From the NCBI GenBank assembly GCA_964435575.1, contig CAYSZS010000014.1:1-33036 (forward strand): 33,036 nucleotides of DNA, read 5' to 3'. This stretch comes from GWB1-39-12 sp964435575 (lineage in GTDB: Bacteria; Patescibacteriota; Microgenomatia; UBA8517). This document shows, one piece after another, positions 15,575-24,378 of the stretch (the first letter of the stretch is position 1; every line of letters starts with the position of its first letter). Made by a program: the position numbers and the translations under genes. The notes beneath the pieces are model-generated. The model made no database searches. It was not told the origin of the DNA and saw nothing but the letters and a program-made list of their open reading frames with translations.

Positions 15575-16480
15575 ATGCCTAAAGTATCTTTCATTATTCC
15601 ATCAAGAAACGAAACATACGAAGTTGCCCCTGGAATTACAGTTCTTCAACGAACTATTCAGGATATTTATGAGAAAGCAGCCGGGGATTTTGAAGTTTTA
15701 GTTGCTTTTGACGGCCCGCCCTATCAACCCCTCCCCAAACATCAAAATTTAAAAACTTTTAATCTGCCTGAATCTCTGGGGCTGAAGCACTCTCTTAATT
15801 TGTTGGCTAAAAAGGCCGAAGGTAAATACCTTCTCAAATTAGATTCGCATTGCATGGTTAGCGAAGGTATAGACGAGGTACTTGCTTCTGACATGGAAGA
15901 TAACTGGATAGTAACTCCCCGATTCCGCACTCTAAACGCCGAGGAGTGGAAGTGGCAAGATGAGAAGTTCTATGACTACTTCTATCTGCCCTGTCCGTTA
16001 ACTGATACACAGATGTTTCGATTCCGAGCAGGAGGCCACTGGATAGAAAGGACGAGAGAAAAACTTGATGCTTCCATCGACGAGAATATGAAGTTGCACG
16101 GCTCGTCCTTCTTTATCGCAAGGAAATTTTTCGTCGAAACTCTCGGCGGTGTAAAAGAAGGTTGGATTGACCCCTCGAGCGGTGAAGATATTGAACTAAG
16201 CCTGAAAACTTGGTTAGGGCCGTGGGATGGACGCCTTATGGTCAATAAAAATTGTTGGTATGCTCACATGCACAAAGGTGGACAAAGACCCAGAGGATGG
16301 GGTATATCAATAAGACAAATCATAAACGCTTACTTATCAATTGCTGAATACTGGATGAAAGATAGTTGGAAAGAGGCTGTTCATCCCCTATCCTGGTTAA
16401 TAGACAGATTTTGGCCTGTTCCCACCTGGCCTGAAAATTATCAAGAGCTTTGGACTAAATGGAAGGAGGAGAAAAAGTGA
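15575..16480 (+). CDS. Family 2-fold glycosyltransferase with DxH motif (paralogue D)
   Basis: A 301-aa protein from ATG 15575; an in-frame upstream ATG at 15482 would run deep into the previous gene and is rejected. SFIIPSRNE at 5-13 is followed by an insertion relative to its paralogues, then KLDSHCMV at 88-95, here exactly the DSHC of GalNAc-transferases. LHGSSFF, EDIELSLKTWLG, NKNCWYAHMHKG and WLIDRFWPVPTWPE complete the family pattern. Methyltransferase genes flank it on both sides: the stop of copy a is 4 nt upstream, and copy b starts within this gene's stop. This arrangement suggests that its transferred sugar is the one methylated. Confidence 0.8.
   Translation: MPKVSFIIPSRNETYEVAPGITVLQRTIQDIYEKAAGDFEVLVAFDGPPYQPLPKHQNLKTFNLPESLGLKHSLNLLAKKAEGKYLLKLDSHCMVSEGIDEVLASDMEDNWIVTPRFRTLNAEEWKWQDEKFYDYFYLPCPLTDTQMFRFRAGGHWIERTREKLDASIDENMKLHGSSFFIARKFFVETLGGVKEGWIDPSSGEDIELSLKTWLGPWDGRLMVNKNCWYAHMHKGGQRPRGWGISIRQIINAYLSIAEYWMKDSWKEAVHPLSWLIDRFWPVPTWPENYQELWTKWKEEKK
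16463..16470 (+). promoter_or_regulatory. Strong ribosome binding site deciding a GTG start
   Basis: AAGGAGGA lies 6 nt before GTG 16477, inside the end of paralogue D. Such a complete Shine-Dalgarno is rare in this window. It argues for the GTG rather than the in-frame ATG at 16459, which lies upstream of the site, and allows translational coupling through GTGA. Confidence 0.7.
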
Positions 16481-17088
16481 ATTCGACTTTAGAATATCTC
16501 ATAAAAAAATTCAATATTGATACCAACCAACCAAATTCAATTACTTTGGGTCTTAGCCGATATGGGATAGTAGAAATCTTTCGGGAACTTGACTTTAAAA
16601 CCGGCGCAGAAATCGGTACAGAACATGGAATATATGCTGAAATTATCTGTAAAGCTAATCCTCAACTGAAGCTTTACTGCGTTGACCCTTGGACAGCCAA
16701 GCCTTATTACCAAGGCCAAAAAGATCAGGATGAAGTAGACAGTTTTTTTGAAACGGCCAAATCAAGACTGGCCAGTTACAATTGTGACTTATTTAAGATG
16801 ACCAGTATGGAAGCTGTTAAAAGATTTGAACCCAACAGTCTCGATTTTGTTTTTATCGACGGCGATCATCATTTTGAATATGTGGTTAACGACATTATCC
16901 ACTGGTCAAGGATAGTCAAACCGGGTGGTATTGTTTACGGACACGATTATAACGACAAGTACCAGGTACGGGAGGCCGTCAATGCATATATGGACGTATC
17001 AAAAATTAATCCTTGGTTTATTCTCCACAAAAGAGGAAGAATAACCGATTGTTGGATGTACGTTCGACAGAAAACCGACACCATATAA
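16477..17088 (+). CDS. Class I SAM methyltransferase (Methyltransf_24 type, copy b)
   Basis: A 203-aa protein from GTG 16477, chosen by its Shine-Dalgarno. Motifs: TLEYLIKKFNID at the N-terminus, GAEIGTEHG at 43-51 (SAM motif I), LYCVDPW, SLDFVFIDGDHHFEY, GGIVYGHDYND, and the ending CWMYVRQKTDTI, which nearly repeats the ending of copy a (GWMFVRQKSDRI). The two copies bracket paralogue D. The family methylates O or N atoms of small molecules using SAM, and the His/Asp pattern in IDGDHH suggests metal dependence. It is cytoplasmic. A duplication of a methyltransferase-glycosyltransferase unit is the simplest history. Confidence 0.8.
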   Translation: MNSTLEYLIKKFNIDTNQPNSITLGLSRYGIVEIFRELDFKTGAEIGTEHGIYAEIICKANPQLKLYCVDPWTAKPYYQGQKDQDEVDSFFETAKSRLASYNCDLFKMTSMEAVKRFEPNSLDFVFIDGDHHFEYVVNDIIHWSRIVKPGGIVYGHDYNDKYQVREAVNAYMDVSKINPWFILHKRGRITDCWMYVRQKTDTI

Positions 17089-17128
17089 TGAAATTGCTAT
17101 CACATACAAATTATAACGATAGAGAAAA

Positions 17129-17719
17129 ATGAAATACCGAAAATACACCATTGGCCGTCTCATTGGAAACGACTATTGGAGAACTGTAATGTATTCTCAC
17201 ATTAGTGAAAAACTTGCTTCAGAAACCGTTAAAGGAGAAGGCGTAGAATTCGGCGGAACCAACGGCATAATTCAAGATATGCTCCCGCAAGTTAAATGGG
17301 AAGTCCGTAATTACCCGCAATATGATATAACCCGAGAATCATCCTTCGAACGCAATTGGGATGTGATAATTGCGGACCAGGTTTTGGAACATACTTCAAA
17401 ACCATGGGAAGCAATACGCCTTATCGGCGAACACACAAAACGTATGGCCATTATTACGGTCCCCTTCTTGATAGGAATCCATCCCAGCCCGCATGACTAC
17501 TGGCGAATGACTCCAAGGATCATAAACGATTTAGCCAAGCCGTACTTTCCGTATCGTGATATCCAAAGCTGGGGAAGTGCTAAAGTCAACTACTGGCACG
17601 CAATTTATAATCGAACCAGTATGCTTCTTGCCAATATCCCCGAGCCTGAGCTTGAAGCTGAACTTAACAACAATGATCCCAAGAAACCCTTTGTCATATG
17701 GGCGATTCTAAGTAAATAA
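17129..17719 (+). CDS. Class I SAM methyltransferase-like protein (type 11)
   Basis: A 196-aa protein. A short SAM motif GVEFGG at 38-43, YDIT at 65-68 and DVIIADQVLEH at 78-88 correspond to motifs I, II and the post-II strand of Methyltransf_11 proteins. PHDYWRMTPRI (near 123-133) is typical of the subgroup that modifies sugars or lipids. The glycine-rich loop is shorter than usual (no G-x-G-x-G), so SAM binding is likely but not certain. It lies 40 nt after copy b and ends 1 nt before the next ATG, forming a methyltransferase pair. Confidence 0.65.
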   Translation: MKYRKYTIGRLIGNDYWRTVMYSHISEKLASETVKGEGVEFGGTNGIIQDMLPQVKWEVRNYPQYDITRESSFERNWDVIIADQVLEHTSKPWEAIRLIGEHTKRMAIITVPFLIGIHPSPHDYWRMTPRIINDLAKPYFPYRDIQSWGSAKVNYWHAIYNRTSMLLANIPEPELEAELNNNDPKKPFVIWAILSK

Positions 17720-17720
17720 T

Positions 17721-18305
17721 ATGGATTTGAAATATACCGGCGAGCGCCAAATTCCGGCTACTCCCGGCACAATTGAAGGTATCGATATCAAGCACATTGA
17801 ACGTTACAAATGGGCTTCTGTCTTTACCTACAACAAGAGAGTATATGACATTGCTTGTGGTGTAGGCTATGGCAGCTTGTTGCTCAAAGCCGGAGAGTAC
17901 TCTGGATACGATAACTCCCAGGAGACCATTGAATATGCAAAAGAATACTACTCAAAAAAACTTAAAGTAAAATTTTTCGCAGCTGACGCCTACAACATGC
18001 CGGATCTACCGGTGGCGGACGTTGTAGTTTCATTTGAAACAATCGAACACCTGGAAAAACCCGACGCTTTCCTGGCATGGTGCAGTCATCATGGGGAAAT
18101 ACTGGTTATAAGTTCACCGATAAAAAATTCATTTGCAAGAAGCAAGTTCCATTTATTCGAATATAGACTGAACGAATTTTCCGAAGCCTTAAAAAAGCAT
18201 TTCTCAAACATCGAGATGTTTATCCAAAAAAACGACCTGGGAATCATATATCCATGTAAGAAGCCTGATGATAAAGGTGTAGCCATAGCAATATGTCAAC
18301 GATAA
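17721..18305 (+). CDS. Class I SAM methyltransferase (type 11/23)
   Basis: A 194-aa protein. The first residues (YTGERQIPATPG) are the conserved opening of a methyltransferase group common in glycan clusters. YDIACGVGYGS at 42-52 is motif I, YSGYDNSQETIEYAK supplies the acidic loop, and VVVSFETIEHL at 101-111 is the post-II strand. The C-terminal half (SSPIKNSFARSKFHLFEY...F) matches the usual substrate region of this group. It probably methylates a nucleotide sugar or the growing glycan. It overlaps the next gene by 13 nt. Confidence 0.75.
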   Translation: MDLKYTGERQIPATPGTIEGIDIKHIERYKWASVFTYNKRVYDIACGVGYGSLLLKAGEYSGYDNSQETIEYAKEYYSKKLKVKFFAADAYNMPDLPVADVVVSFETIEHLEKPDAFLAWCSHHGEILVISSPIKNSFARSKFHLFEYRLNEFSEALKKHFSNIEMFIQKNDLGIIYPCKKPDDKGVAIAICQR

Positions 18306-19009
18306 TACACGTCTATAGTGTGATGAAAAATGAAGAAGCACTTCTGCCCTACTTTCTTCGTCACTACTCAACTTTTGCAGACAGGATATTTATCATTGAT
18401 GACGGCAGCACAGACAAAACAATTGAGATTGCAAAGAAAAATCCCAAAGTCACGTTATTGAGTTATAATTTCAAGGGAGATTTTAGTAAATACCATAATG
18501 CCTGCTTCCTCAAGTTTTACAAAAAATACAGCCGGGGCATTGCAAACTGGGTAATGTGCCCGGACGGTGACGAAATTCTCTACAACAAAGATATTATCGG
18601 CGTATTATCGCAACAACAAGAAAGGGGTATAAAAGCAATAAAGGCCTCAGGAATGACAATGTATTCGGAAAACTTTCCCACAACAAAAGGGCAGATTTAT
18701 GAAGAATGCTGCTTCGGGGTTAGAACCCATCTATATGACAAAATGATCATCTTTAACCCGGAAATTAATGTAAGGTTTAATATGGGAAAGCATATTACTT
18801 ACCTTCCAAAAGGTGCTAGTCATTCCTGGGCAAAGATACTACTACTTCACTACCGCTACATTTCCAGGGACACTTCATTAGAGCGACTATATATCAATAC
18901 TGCCAGGTACACAGAAAACGGACTTCGCGCAAGAGTAAAAATCGCTCTAGGTAGATGGAATGATGGGGTCAAGATGATCAAGGAAGGTACAATGCTCAAG
19001 GTAATATAA
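18293..19009 (+). CDS. Glycosyltransferase family 2-like protein
   Basis: A 238-aa protein. It begins IIHVYSVMKNEEALLPYFLRHY, the pattern of the Glyco_tranf_2_4 group, then DDGSTD at 36-41 and WVMCPDGDEILY at 86-97, where DGDE is the probable metal/donor site. Residues 150-205 contain GKHITYLPKG, SHSW and LLHYRY, typical acceptor-side elements of this group. No membrane segment is seen. It is unrelated to the DxH family in detail. Its start lies inside the previous gene. Transfer of a sugar within the same glycan is inferred from context. Confidence 0.7.
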   Translation: MSTIIHVYSVMKNEEALLPYFLRHYSTFADRIFIIDDGSTDKTIEIAKKNPKVTLLSYNFKGDFSKYHNACFLKFYKKYSRGIANWVMCPDGDEILYNKDIIGVLSQQQERGIKAIKASGMTMYSENFPTTKGQIYEECCFGVRTHLYDKMIIFNPEINVRFNMGKHITYLPKGASHSWAKILLLHYRYISRDTSLERLYINTARYTENGLRARVKIALGRWNDGVKMIKEGTMLKVI

Positions 19010-19018
19010 TCAAAAAAA

Positions 19019-19660
19019 ATGAATTTCTTCTTACAAACAAGCCATCCTCTTGCTCTGGATTCATACGAGTATCGCTATCCAATGCCAAAAAAGCATGTCA
19101 AATATAATTCCCGCAATATCAACTTCAATGCTCGCCTACCCAAGTCTGCCTCAGTATTAGATCTGGGCTGCGGCGGGGGTGGTTTTATCAAAGATTGTAC
19201 TGATGAAGGCCGTCTGGCAGTTGGACTGGAAGGAACAGATCGCTATCGGAAGGCAGGCTGGGCAGAGTGGGCTACAATCCCTGAATACCTATTTACTTGC
19301 GATATTACCAAATCCTTTATACTACATTTAGGCGATGAAAAGCCTTATCAATTTGACGTTATCACGGCCTGGGAAGTCATGGAACACATTCCTAAGTCGA
19401 GACTTAATCAACTGCTAAAAAACATTACCAACCACCTAAAAACTAATGGAATGTTTATAGCCAGTATTTCCAATAAGACATCTATTAATCCGAAATATAA
19501 TATTGATATGCACCGGATTCATAAGGATTTAGACTGGTGGCTGGGAAAATTTAATAAGGCAAATTTAATTCGCGATAAAAAGAAGGAATCTCATTTTGAC
19601 AACCAGTGGATTCGCAATGAACGAAAAAGTTATCATTTGGTTTTAAGGAAGAAAAATTAA
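19019..19660 (+). CDS. Class I SAM methyltransferase (Methyltransf_23 type)
   Basis: A 213-aa protein. VLDLGCGGGG at 46-55 is a textbook motif I; VGLEGTDRYRKAG gives the acidic residue after strand 2; FDVITAWEVMEHI at 112-124 is the post-II segment; and HLKTNGMFIASISNK is the motif III strand. The region after it (NIDMHRIHKDLDWW) is similar to methyltransferases found in phages and in surface glycan clusters. The substrate is unknown. It lies 9 nt after one glycosyltransferase and abuts another directly. Confidence 0.75.
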   Translation: MNFFLQTSHPLALDSYEYRYPMPKKHVKYNSRNINFNARLPKSASVLDLGCGGGGFIKDCTDEGRLAVGLEGTDRYRKAGWAEWATIPEYLFTCDITKSFILHLGDEKPYQFDVITAWEVMEHIPKSRLNQLLKNITNHLKTNGMFIASISNKTSINPKYNIDMHRIHKDLDWWLGKFNKANLIRDKKKESHFDNQWIRNERKSYHLVLRKKN

Positions 19661-20530
19661 ATGAGGATCTATATCGAAAATTTTCTGCCGGATAGTGCAA
19701 TCTCAAGAATCACAAACGCGCTGAAGAAATATACACCGTCTAATCTTACGGTCGTAGAGGAAAGCGATGGTGCGGATCTTATAGTTGTCTGTGCTTACGG
19801 CCATAGACGGACAATGAGAGACTATACCAATCGGTTAATCTCGAAAAATAAAAAATTTGCTATCATACAGCTTTCAATACGAAGTACCCCCAATCCCAAA
19901 ACTGAAGACTGGCTTCCTATTTGGGAAAAAGCTGCAATTACCTGGAGTTACTACAATCTGCCAGAACTTTGTCAACAAGACGGAAACAGATCAAACTTTA
20001 AATTTTACTGGGCACCGCTGGGAGTTGATGCTGATATTTTCAAAGAAACTAAAGCCGAACGCGGATTCATTATTGCCGGTACAGGTACGGGCAAAAGATG
20101 GAACAGAGAATGCAAAAATGAAATACTGGCTGCGGCAAGGGCAGTAAACAAACCCGTATTCCAATTAGGTAGCGGTGAAAGTAGTAAAGAGATTTTCTAC
20201 AGTAATGGTATGGACGACGTAACTTTAACCAAGTACTATAGCCAATGCGAGTTTGTTTCGGGTTTAAGAAGAATAGAGGGCTTTGAGCTGCCTGTCATCG
20301 AAGGACTGCTTTGCGGAGCAAGGCCGATTTGTTTTGACAAACCACACTACCGGAAATGGTTTAATGAATTCGCCGAGTTTATCCCCGAAGATAACCAAAG
20401 AACAGACAATCTGATTAAATTATTCCAAAAAGGTGCTAAACCTGTCAGCGAATCTGAAAAAGCATATGTTAAAAAAAATTTCAGCTGGAAAAAAATATGT
20501 AGTGAATTTTGGAAATTAGCCATACCATAA
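19661..20530 (+). CDS. Glycosyltransferase, GT-B fold, family 4-like
   Basis: A 289-aa protein. APLGVDADIFKE at about 118-129 is the interdomain segment of GT4 enzymes, and EGFELPVIEGLLCGARPI from 206 carries the E-x7-E motif that contacts the donor nucleotide sugar. At 289 aa it is short for GT4 (usually 350-400), mainly in the N-terminal domain. It starts directly after the previous TAA. It is the only GT-B enzyme seen in the run; all others are GT-A-like. The donor cannot be told from sequence. Confidence 0.75.
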   Translation: MRIYIENFLPDSAISRITNALKKYTPSNLTVVEESDGADLIVVCAYGHRRTMRDYTNRLISKNKKFAIIQLSIRSTPNPKTEDWLPIWEKAAITWSYYNLPELCQQDGNRSNFKFYWAPLGVDADIFKETKAERGFIIAGTGTGKRWNRECKNEILAAARAVNKPVFQLGSGESSKEIFYSNGMDDVTLTKYYSQCEFVSGLRRIEGFELPVIEGLLCGARPICFDKPHYRKWFNEFAEFIPEDNQRTDNLIKLFQKGAKPVSESEKAYVKKNFSWKKICSEFWKLAIP

Positions 20531-20544
20531 CCCGCATACAAAAC

Positions 20545-21228
20545 ATGAATGACATAACACTACTTTACTGCACAGCTAATGTAGTACCGGAGGCAACTGC
20601 CGAGAAAGTAAGACATAACCTCCTCAAAATAACAAAAGGGTCGTACCCAATTATTAGCGTTTCCCAAGAACCAATAAACTTCGGCCAAAACATTTGCGTA
20701 GGTGAAATTGGTAAATCTTGCTACAACTTTTTTAAACAGATGCTTATCGGCGCCGTCGAGGTAAAAACTCCCTATATCGTACATATCGATGACGATACTT
20801 TATATGTAGCTGAGCATTTCTTACATCGTCCGAGCGGCCACAAAGCCTTTGCCTGGAACACGAATACCTGGATCGGTGGAGATAAACTTTTCTGGCATCC
20901 GAAAGAAGAGCTTTCTGGAATGTTTTGTCATATTTCCCCAACCAAAGCCCTCATAGAAAACCTCTCCGCTCGCTTCAAGATGTATCCAACCAAACCTCGT
21001 GACGATCATCACTGGGGTGAGCCGGGAAAATTCGATATTGAATTTGGTATTCCAAACGCAAAAGTAGAAAAGTTTTCTACAAAACTTCCCCTAATCTCTT
21101 TCGAATACAGAGGATCACTTAACGGAAAAAGGAAGAGGTTTGGGCTAACCGATCCCAATTCATATAGATTTGATCTGGAATACTTTGGTAATGCCAAAAA
21201 ATTATATGAGAGTTATTGGAACGCATAA
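20545..21228 (+). CDS. GT-A-like glycosyltransferase with DDD motif
   Basis: A 227-aa protein from ATG 20545; an earlier in-frame ATG at 20509 lies inside the previous gene. It opens ITLLYCTANVVPEATAEKV, followed by PIISVSQEPINFG, FFKQMLIGA and YIVHIDDDTLYVAEHF, where Asp 82-84 form the likely metal site. The same order of blocks occurs in the C-terminal half of the large protein at 27642 (LIYYSDCTLDEKIATTV, PIVSATLKKMDFG, MFKQIVAALEH, IIFFCEHDVLYHP), so the two are homologous. Neither matches a family I can name precisely. The C-terminus overlaps the next gene by 23 nt. Confidence 0.65.
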   Translation: MNDITLLYCTANVVPEATAEKVRHNLLKITKGSYPIISVSQEPINFGQNICVGEIGKSCYNFFKQMLIGAVEVKTPYIVHIDDDTLYVAEHFLHRPSGHKAFAWNTNTWIGGDKLFWHPKEELSGMFCHISPTKALIENLSARFKMYPTKPRDDHHWGEPGKFDIEFGIPNAKVEKFSTKLPLISFEYRGSLNGKRKRFGLTDPNSYRFDLEYFGNAKKLYESYWNA

Positions 21229-21982
21229 ACCGGTTGCTATAATTCTTCCTAACTACAACATGCCCGAAGCCGCAGATGCCTTGGGAGACTATATAGAAAA
21301 ATTTATTAAATATCCGCATAAGCTAATTGTTATTGACAACGGTTCAGACATTACTCCCCCGTCAAAATACACAAGTATTAAAGTTAGCGAAAATCTTCAG
21401 ACAACAGCCGGCTGGCTACTTGGATTATCGGTTGCAGACTATCTTGAAATAAAACATTCCTTGAAGTTTTTTGCCTATTGGATCTTGATTACTTCCACCT
21501 CATTTCCCAACGGGAAGGCTGACATCTTATCCCCACTTGTTAAATTCTTGGTAAAAAATCCTAAAGCCGTTGCAATTGCACATTCTCTAACCAAAGACTC
21601 AACCACCGGCTGGAAACATTTGTATGACCGCGGAACCGGAAAGCCCCGTCGCACTTGGATGCTTGATAATATCTCAACATTGTACCGAGCTGACTGGTTT
21701 AACAAAATCGGAAGGTTTGACCCAAAAATGTACATGGCCTGGGGAAGCGATTTGGAAACAAGTTACATCGCCAGGAGTCAAGGCAAATCCCTTTGGGTCT
21801 ACGACGGGATTTGTGCGAAAAAGGTAACAGACACCGCATACAAGATGAATCGAATGCACTTGTCTTCCCGTAAACGTCGCTCATTAGCAACAAAAAATAT
21901 GGAAGAAGTGATGATTTTCAAGTACGGAGAAAACTGGAATAAAATCATGCGCAATAAATATGTTTATCCTAAATGGCGCTAG
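21206..21982 (+). CDS. Glycosyltransferase family 2-like protein
   Basis: A 258-aa protein from ATG 21206 (an earlier ATG at 21170 would extend further into the preceding gene). VAIILPNYNMPEAADAL and LIVIDNGSD at 40-48 are the GT2 donor-side strands. DNISTLYRADWFNKIGRFD and MAWGSDLE (176-184) match the GT2 acceptor region, where the final acidic residues act as the catalytic base. The usual DxD between these is replaced by LITSTSF, so metal binding there is doubtful. The last codons contain one copy of a 13-bp direct repeat, so the C-terminus may have been altered by a small insertion. Confidence 0.7.
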   Translation: MRVIGTHKPVAIILPNYNMPEAADALGDYIEKFIKYPHKLIVIDNGSDITPPSKYTSIKVSENLQTTAGWLLGLSVADYLEIKHSLKFFAYWILITSTSFPNGKADILSPLVKFLVKNPKAVAIAHSLTKDSTTGWKHLYDRGTGKPRRTWMLDNISTLYRADWFNKIGRFDPKMYMAWGSDLETSYIARSQGKSLWVYDGICAKKVTDTAYKMNRMHLSSRKRRSLATKNMEEVMIFKYGENWNKIMRNKYVYPKWR

Positions 21983-22005
21983 CGAGCGGGCAAAATATGT
22001 TTATC
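21956..22005. repeat. 13-bp direct repeat at a gene junction
   Basis: AAATATGTTTATC is found at 21956-21968 and 21993-22005, separated by 24 bp that are GC-rich and contain the palindrome CGCTAGCG. It spans the end of one gene and the start of the next. It could be a short duplication or the footprint of a small insertion, and it creates the alternative ATG at 21973. Confidence 0.4.
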
Positions 22006-23496
22006 AACGGTTATTTCAAAGTAACGGATTTTCTTACTAATCAGGTAGCTGGTTTGGCAATTCACAAAAGCTGGTGGTCAAGACAATATGAGTATCCTTG
22101 GGCTTTTGAATTCATTAAGCCGGGTATTGTAGTGGCTGATATGGGCTGTGGATATACCCTCCGACCGTTTAAAAACATGCTGGCAACAAAAGCCGAAAAG
22201 GTTTATGCGGTTGATGCGCGCAGTGAAGCAAAAAATTTGGTGATTAATGAACCCAACATAGAACTCGTTATTGCAGATATCACGAAACATATTAATGAAA
22301 TAGAACCTGCTTCGCTTGATCGAATCTTTTGCCTAAGTGTTTTCGAGGAAGGAGTGGATATACAGGCTGCTTTAACCGAATTTAAAAGACTTCTCAAACC
22401 AGGCGGCCTGATTGTGATAACTTTCGACGTAATTGCAAATCCTTCAAAACCCGTCGGAGTCTATAAAGGCGTGAGCCTTGACCTTTTCGTTAGAGAGGTT
22501 AAAAAAGCTAATCTGGAAATAGCAGGAGGTCGGGATTTTTCCATGGAAAATAGATTACTCCATCCTGACTGGAATCTTGCGGTTTTCCACTGTCTACTCG
22601 CACATAAAGACTTTCAACCTCGACAACAAAAAGGTAGCAAAGTTTCTTTGGTTCTGGATTGGATCGAACGCAATCATATAAAAGACGCAGGGGTTGCCGC
22701 GTGGCCCGGACATATCGCTTACCCTGAAGTAAGCGGTTATTTAATCCCGACCCTGCTTTCCCACGACAGCATCAGCTTGGCCAAATATTTGGGTGAGTGG
22801 CTGGTCACAATCCAGGATGCACATGGCGGATTTAGGAGTGAGGACGGAAAGCTACGAAGTTTTGATACTGCTGCCTGTATGGAGGGTCTTGAAGTTGCCT
22901 CGGCTTATTTTTTTGATAAAAGATTCAGTAACTCCGCCGCCAAAGCAAAAAAATGGATAATGGACAATTGTTTAGACTCGGAAGGAAGAATCTATAGTCA
23001 ACCAGACCGTCAGGAATTTCGTAATTACTCTCTGAGAGTCAACGGACTTTTAGGAATTACACCTAAATGGCTTACTTCCCGCGAGCCCAAGTGGCCTTTC
23101 GGAAATGCCTCCGACAGAACTCACTATATAACTTATGCACTTGAGGGACTACTAACTTTGGGAGAAAAAGAAATGGTAACTTCAATTTTGGAAAATATAA
23201 AGCCTGCAATTACCGATTCTGGTTTTATCAGCTATTGGGTTAGGCCTGACTGGGAACCTGCTCCGCCATTTTATGCATGTCATAACGCGACGGCTCAAAT
23301 CGGCCTGCTCCTAACTAAACTTAATATAAAAGACGAACTTGCAAAACAACTTTTTGATAGCCTAATAGGAATAATTAAAGATGACGGAGGACTCCCAACA
23401 CATCCGGGATCGGTAGATACTTCTTGGACGGCTAAATGGTTTTTGGATTTTGAAGACGCAATTTATGATTCAAACGTACTCAAACGTTTAACCTAA
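21997..23496 (+). CDS. Fusion: SAM methyltransferase plus alpha/alpha-toroid domain
   Basis: A 499-aa protein from ATG 21997; ATG 21973 would add 8 residues overlapping the previous gene. Residues about 40-205 are a class I methyltransferase: VVADMGCG at 45-52, YAVDAR, DRIFCLSVFEEG and LLKPGGLIVITFD. Residues about 215-499 are helical repeats with IQDAHGGFRSEDGKLRSFDTAACMEGL and IIKDDGGLPTHPGSVDTSW, which recall the Q-x-x-D/H-G-G-F turns of prenyltransferase/squalene-cyclase-type alpha/alpha toroids. Other toroid enzymes (glycoside hydrolases, epimerases, lyases) are possible. The combination suggests modification of a glycan or lipid carrier by one polypeptide. The stop overlaps the next ATG by 1 nt. 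Confidence 0.65.
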   Translation: MFINGYFKVTDFLTNQVAGLAIHKSWWSRQYEYPWAFEFIKPGIVVADMGCGYTLRPFKNMLATKAEKVYAVDARSEAKNLVINEPNIELVIADITKHINEIEPASLDRIFCLSVFEEGVDIQAALTEFKRLLKPGGLIVITFDVIANPSKPVGVYKGVSLDLFVREVKKANLEIAGGRDFSMENRLLHPDWNLAVFHCLLAHKDFQPRQQKGSKVSLVLDWIERNHIKDAGVAAWPGHIAYPEVSGYLIPTLLSHDSISLAKYLGEWLVTIQDAHGGFRSEDGKLRSFDTAACMEGLEVASAYFFDKRFSNSAAKAKKWIMDNCLDSEGRIYSQPDRQEFRNYSLRVNGLLGITPKWLTSREPKWPFGNASDRTHYITYALEGLLTLGEKEMVTSILENIKPAITDSGFISYWVRPDWEPAPPFYACHNATAQIGLLLTKLNIKDELAKQLFDSLIGIIKDDGGLPTHPGSVDTSWTAKWFLDFEDAIYDSNVLKRLT

Positions 23497-24326
23497 TGGA
23501 ATACAACGTACTTGAACCGGAATTTAGATCTGAATACTCTATTGATGAGGTGGCGTGGAAAACGAAACAACGAATGGGTATTTCAGGCTGCTTCAGACTG
23601 CGAAACGAATCTGAATTTATGGAAGCATCAATCCTTTCCCACCTAAAATGGCTCAACGAAGTTGTACTGGCGGTACAACCTTCAGAAGACGATACGCTTA
23701 GAATTGCCGAGAATCTCGCCTCAAAACATTCAAAAATAAAAGTATTTAAATATCCGGTTGCTTCTCATTTTATAGACCATCCCGACTTTGCAACTGATTC
23801 GCCAAACTCAATTTATTCATTCGTCTATTTTTCAAATTGGGCACTCTCCAAATGCAACTATGCATGGATAGCCAAAACCGAAGGCGACGTCATTTGTTTA
23901 TCAACATTTGCCGAAATAGCTGAAAGTATAAAAAAAGAGCCGGAAATAACTCGCTACTACGGACGCTATATTTTAAATGTTGCCGGACCCAACTGCGATA
24001 AAATCAGTCTGCAAAAACCAAGAAATCATGGTTTGGACGAGGCTGTATTTAATAACAATCCCGATCTTTATCACTTCGAACACGGAGGTAAGTGGGAGGT
24101 AATAAACGCTCACCATGTTAAGTACAACGGCTTCTCCGCCCTTCATATGAAGCGCTGCAAAAAAAGGTATAGTCAGGGAATCCGGGGAGAAGACTGGATT
24201 CCCTTTAACCGGAAAAACGTTGCCAAAGCCCTTTCGATTTACAATTCCAGTGTAGACAGATACAAAGGTCCGGATAATCCTTTGGGTCCTGAATGTCTTT
24301 TCGAAACAGAATATAGTTCCCGTTAG
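23496..24326 (+). CDS. Glycosyltransferase family 2-like protein
   Basis: A 276-aa protein. ISGCFRLRNESEFMEASILSHLKWLNEVVLAVQPSEDDT matches the Glyco_tranf_2_4 opening (R-x-R/K-NE, then strand, then acidic loop). AWIAKTEGDVICL at about 123-135 is the expected metal-site strand, with E-x-D in place of DxD. The rest (GFSALHMKRCKKRYSQGIRGEDWIPF) is basic. It is the last gene of the run before a 108-bp gap with a 22-bp palindrome. Its function as a transferase is likely, but the donor and acceptor are unknown. Confidence 0.65.
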   Translation: MEYNVLEPEFRSEYSIDEVAWKTKQRMGISGCFRLRNESEFMEASILSHLKWLNEVVLAVQPSEDDTLRIAENLASKHSKIKVFKYPVASHFIDHPDFATDSPNSIYSFVYFSNWALSKCNYAWIAKTEGDVICLSTFAEIAESIKKEPEITRYYGRYILNVAGPNCDKISLQKPRNHGLDEAVFNNNPDLYHFEHGGKWEVINAHHVKYNGFSALHMKRCKKRYSQGIRGEDWIPFNRKNVAKALSIYNSSVDRYKGPDNPLGPECLFETEYSSR

Positions 24327-24356
24327 AAGCCGTGTTCGCAAATACATTAAGGAGAA

Positions 24357-24378
24357 TATACTTATCATGATAAGTATA
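24357..24378. promoter_or_regulatory. Perfect 22-bp palindrome
   Basis: TATACTTATC-ATGATAAGTATA reads identically on both strands. It lies 31 bp after the last glycosyltransferase stop and 57 bp before the next methyltransferase ATG. A 10-bp palindrome GATCGCGATC follows at 24412-24421. No U-run follows, so it is a better candidate for a dimeric operator than for an intrinsic terminator. Confidence 0.5.
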
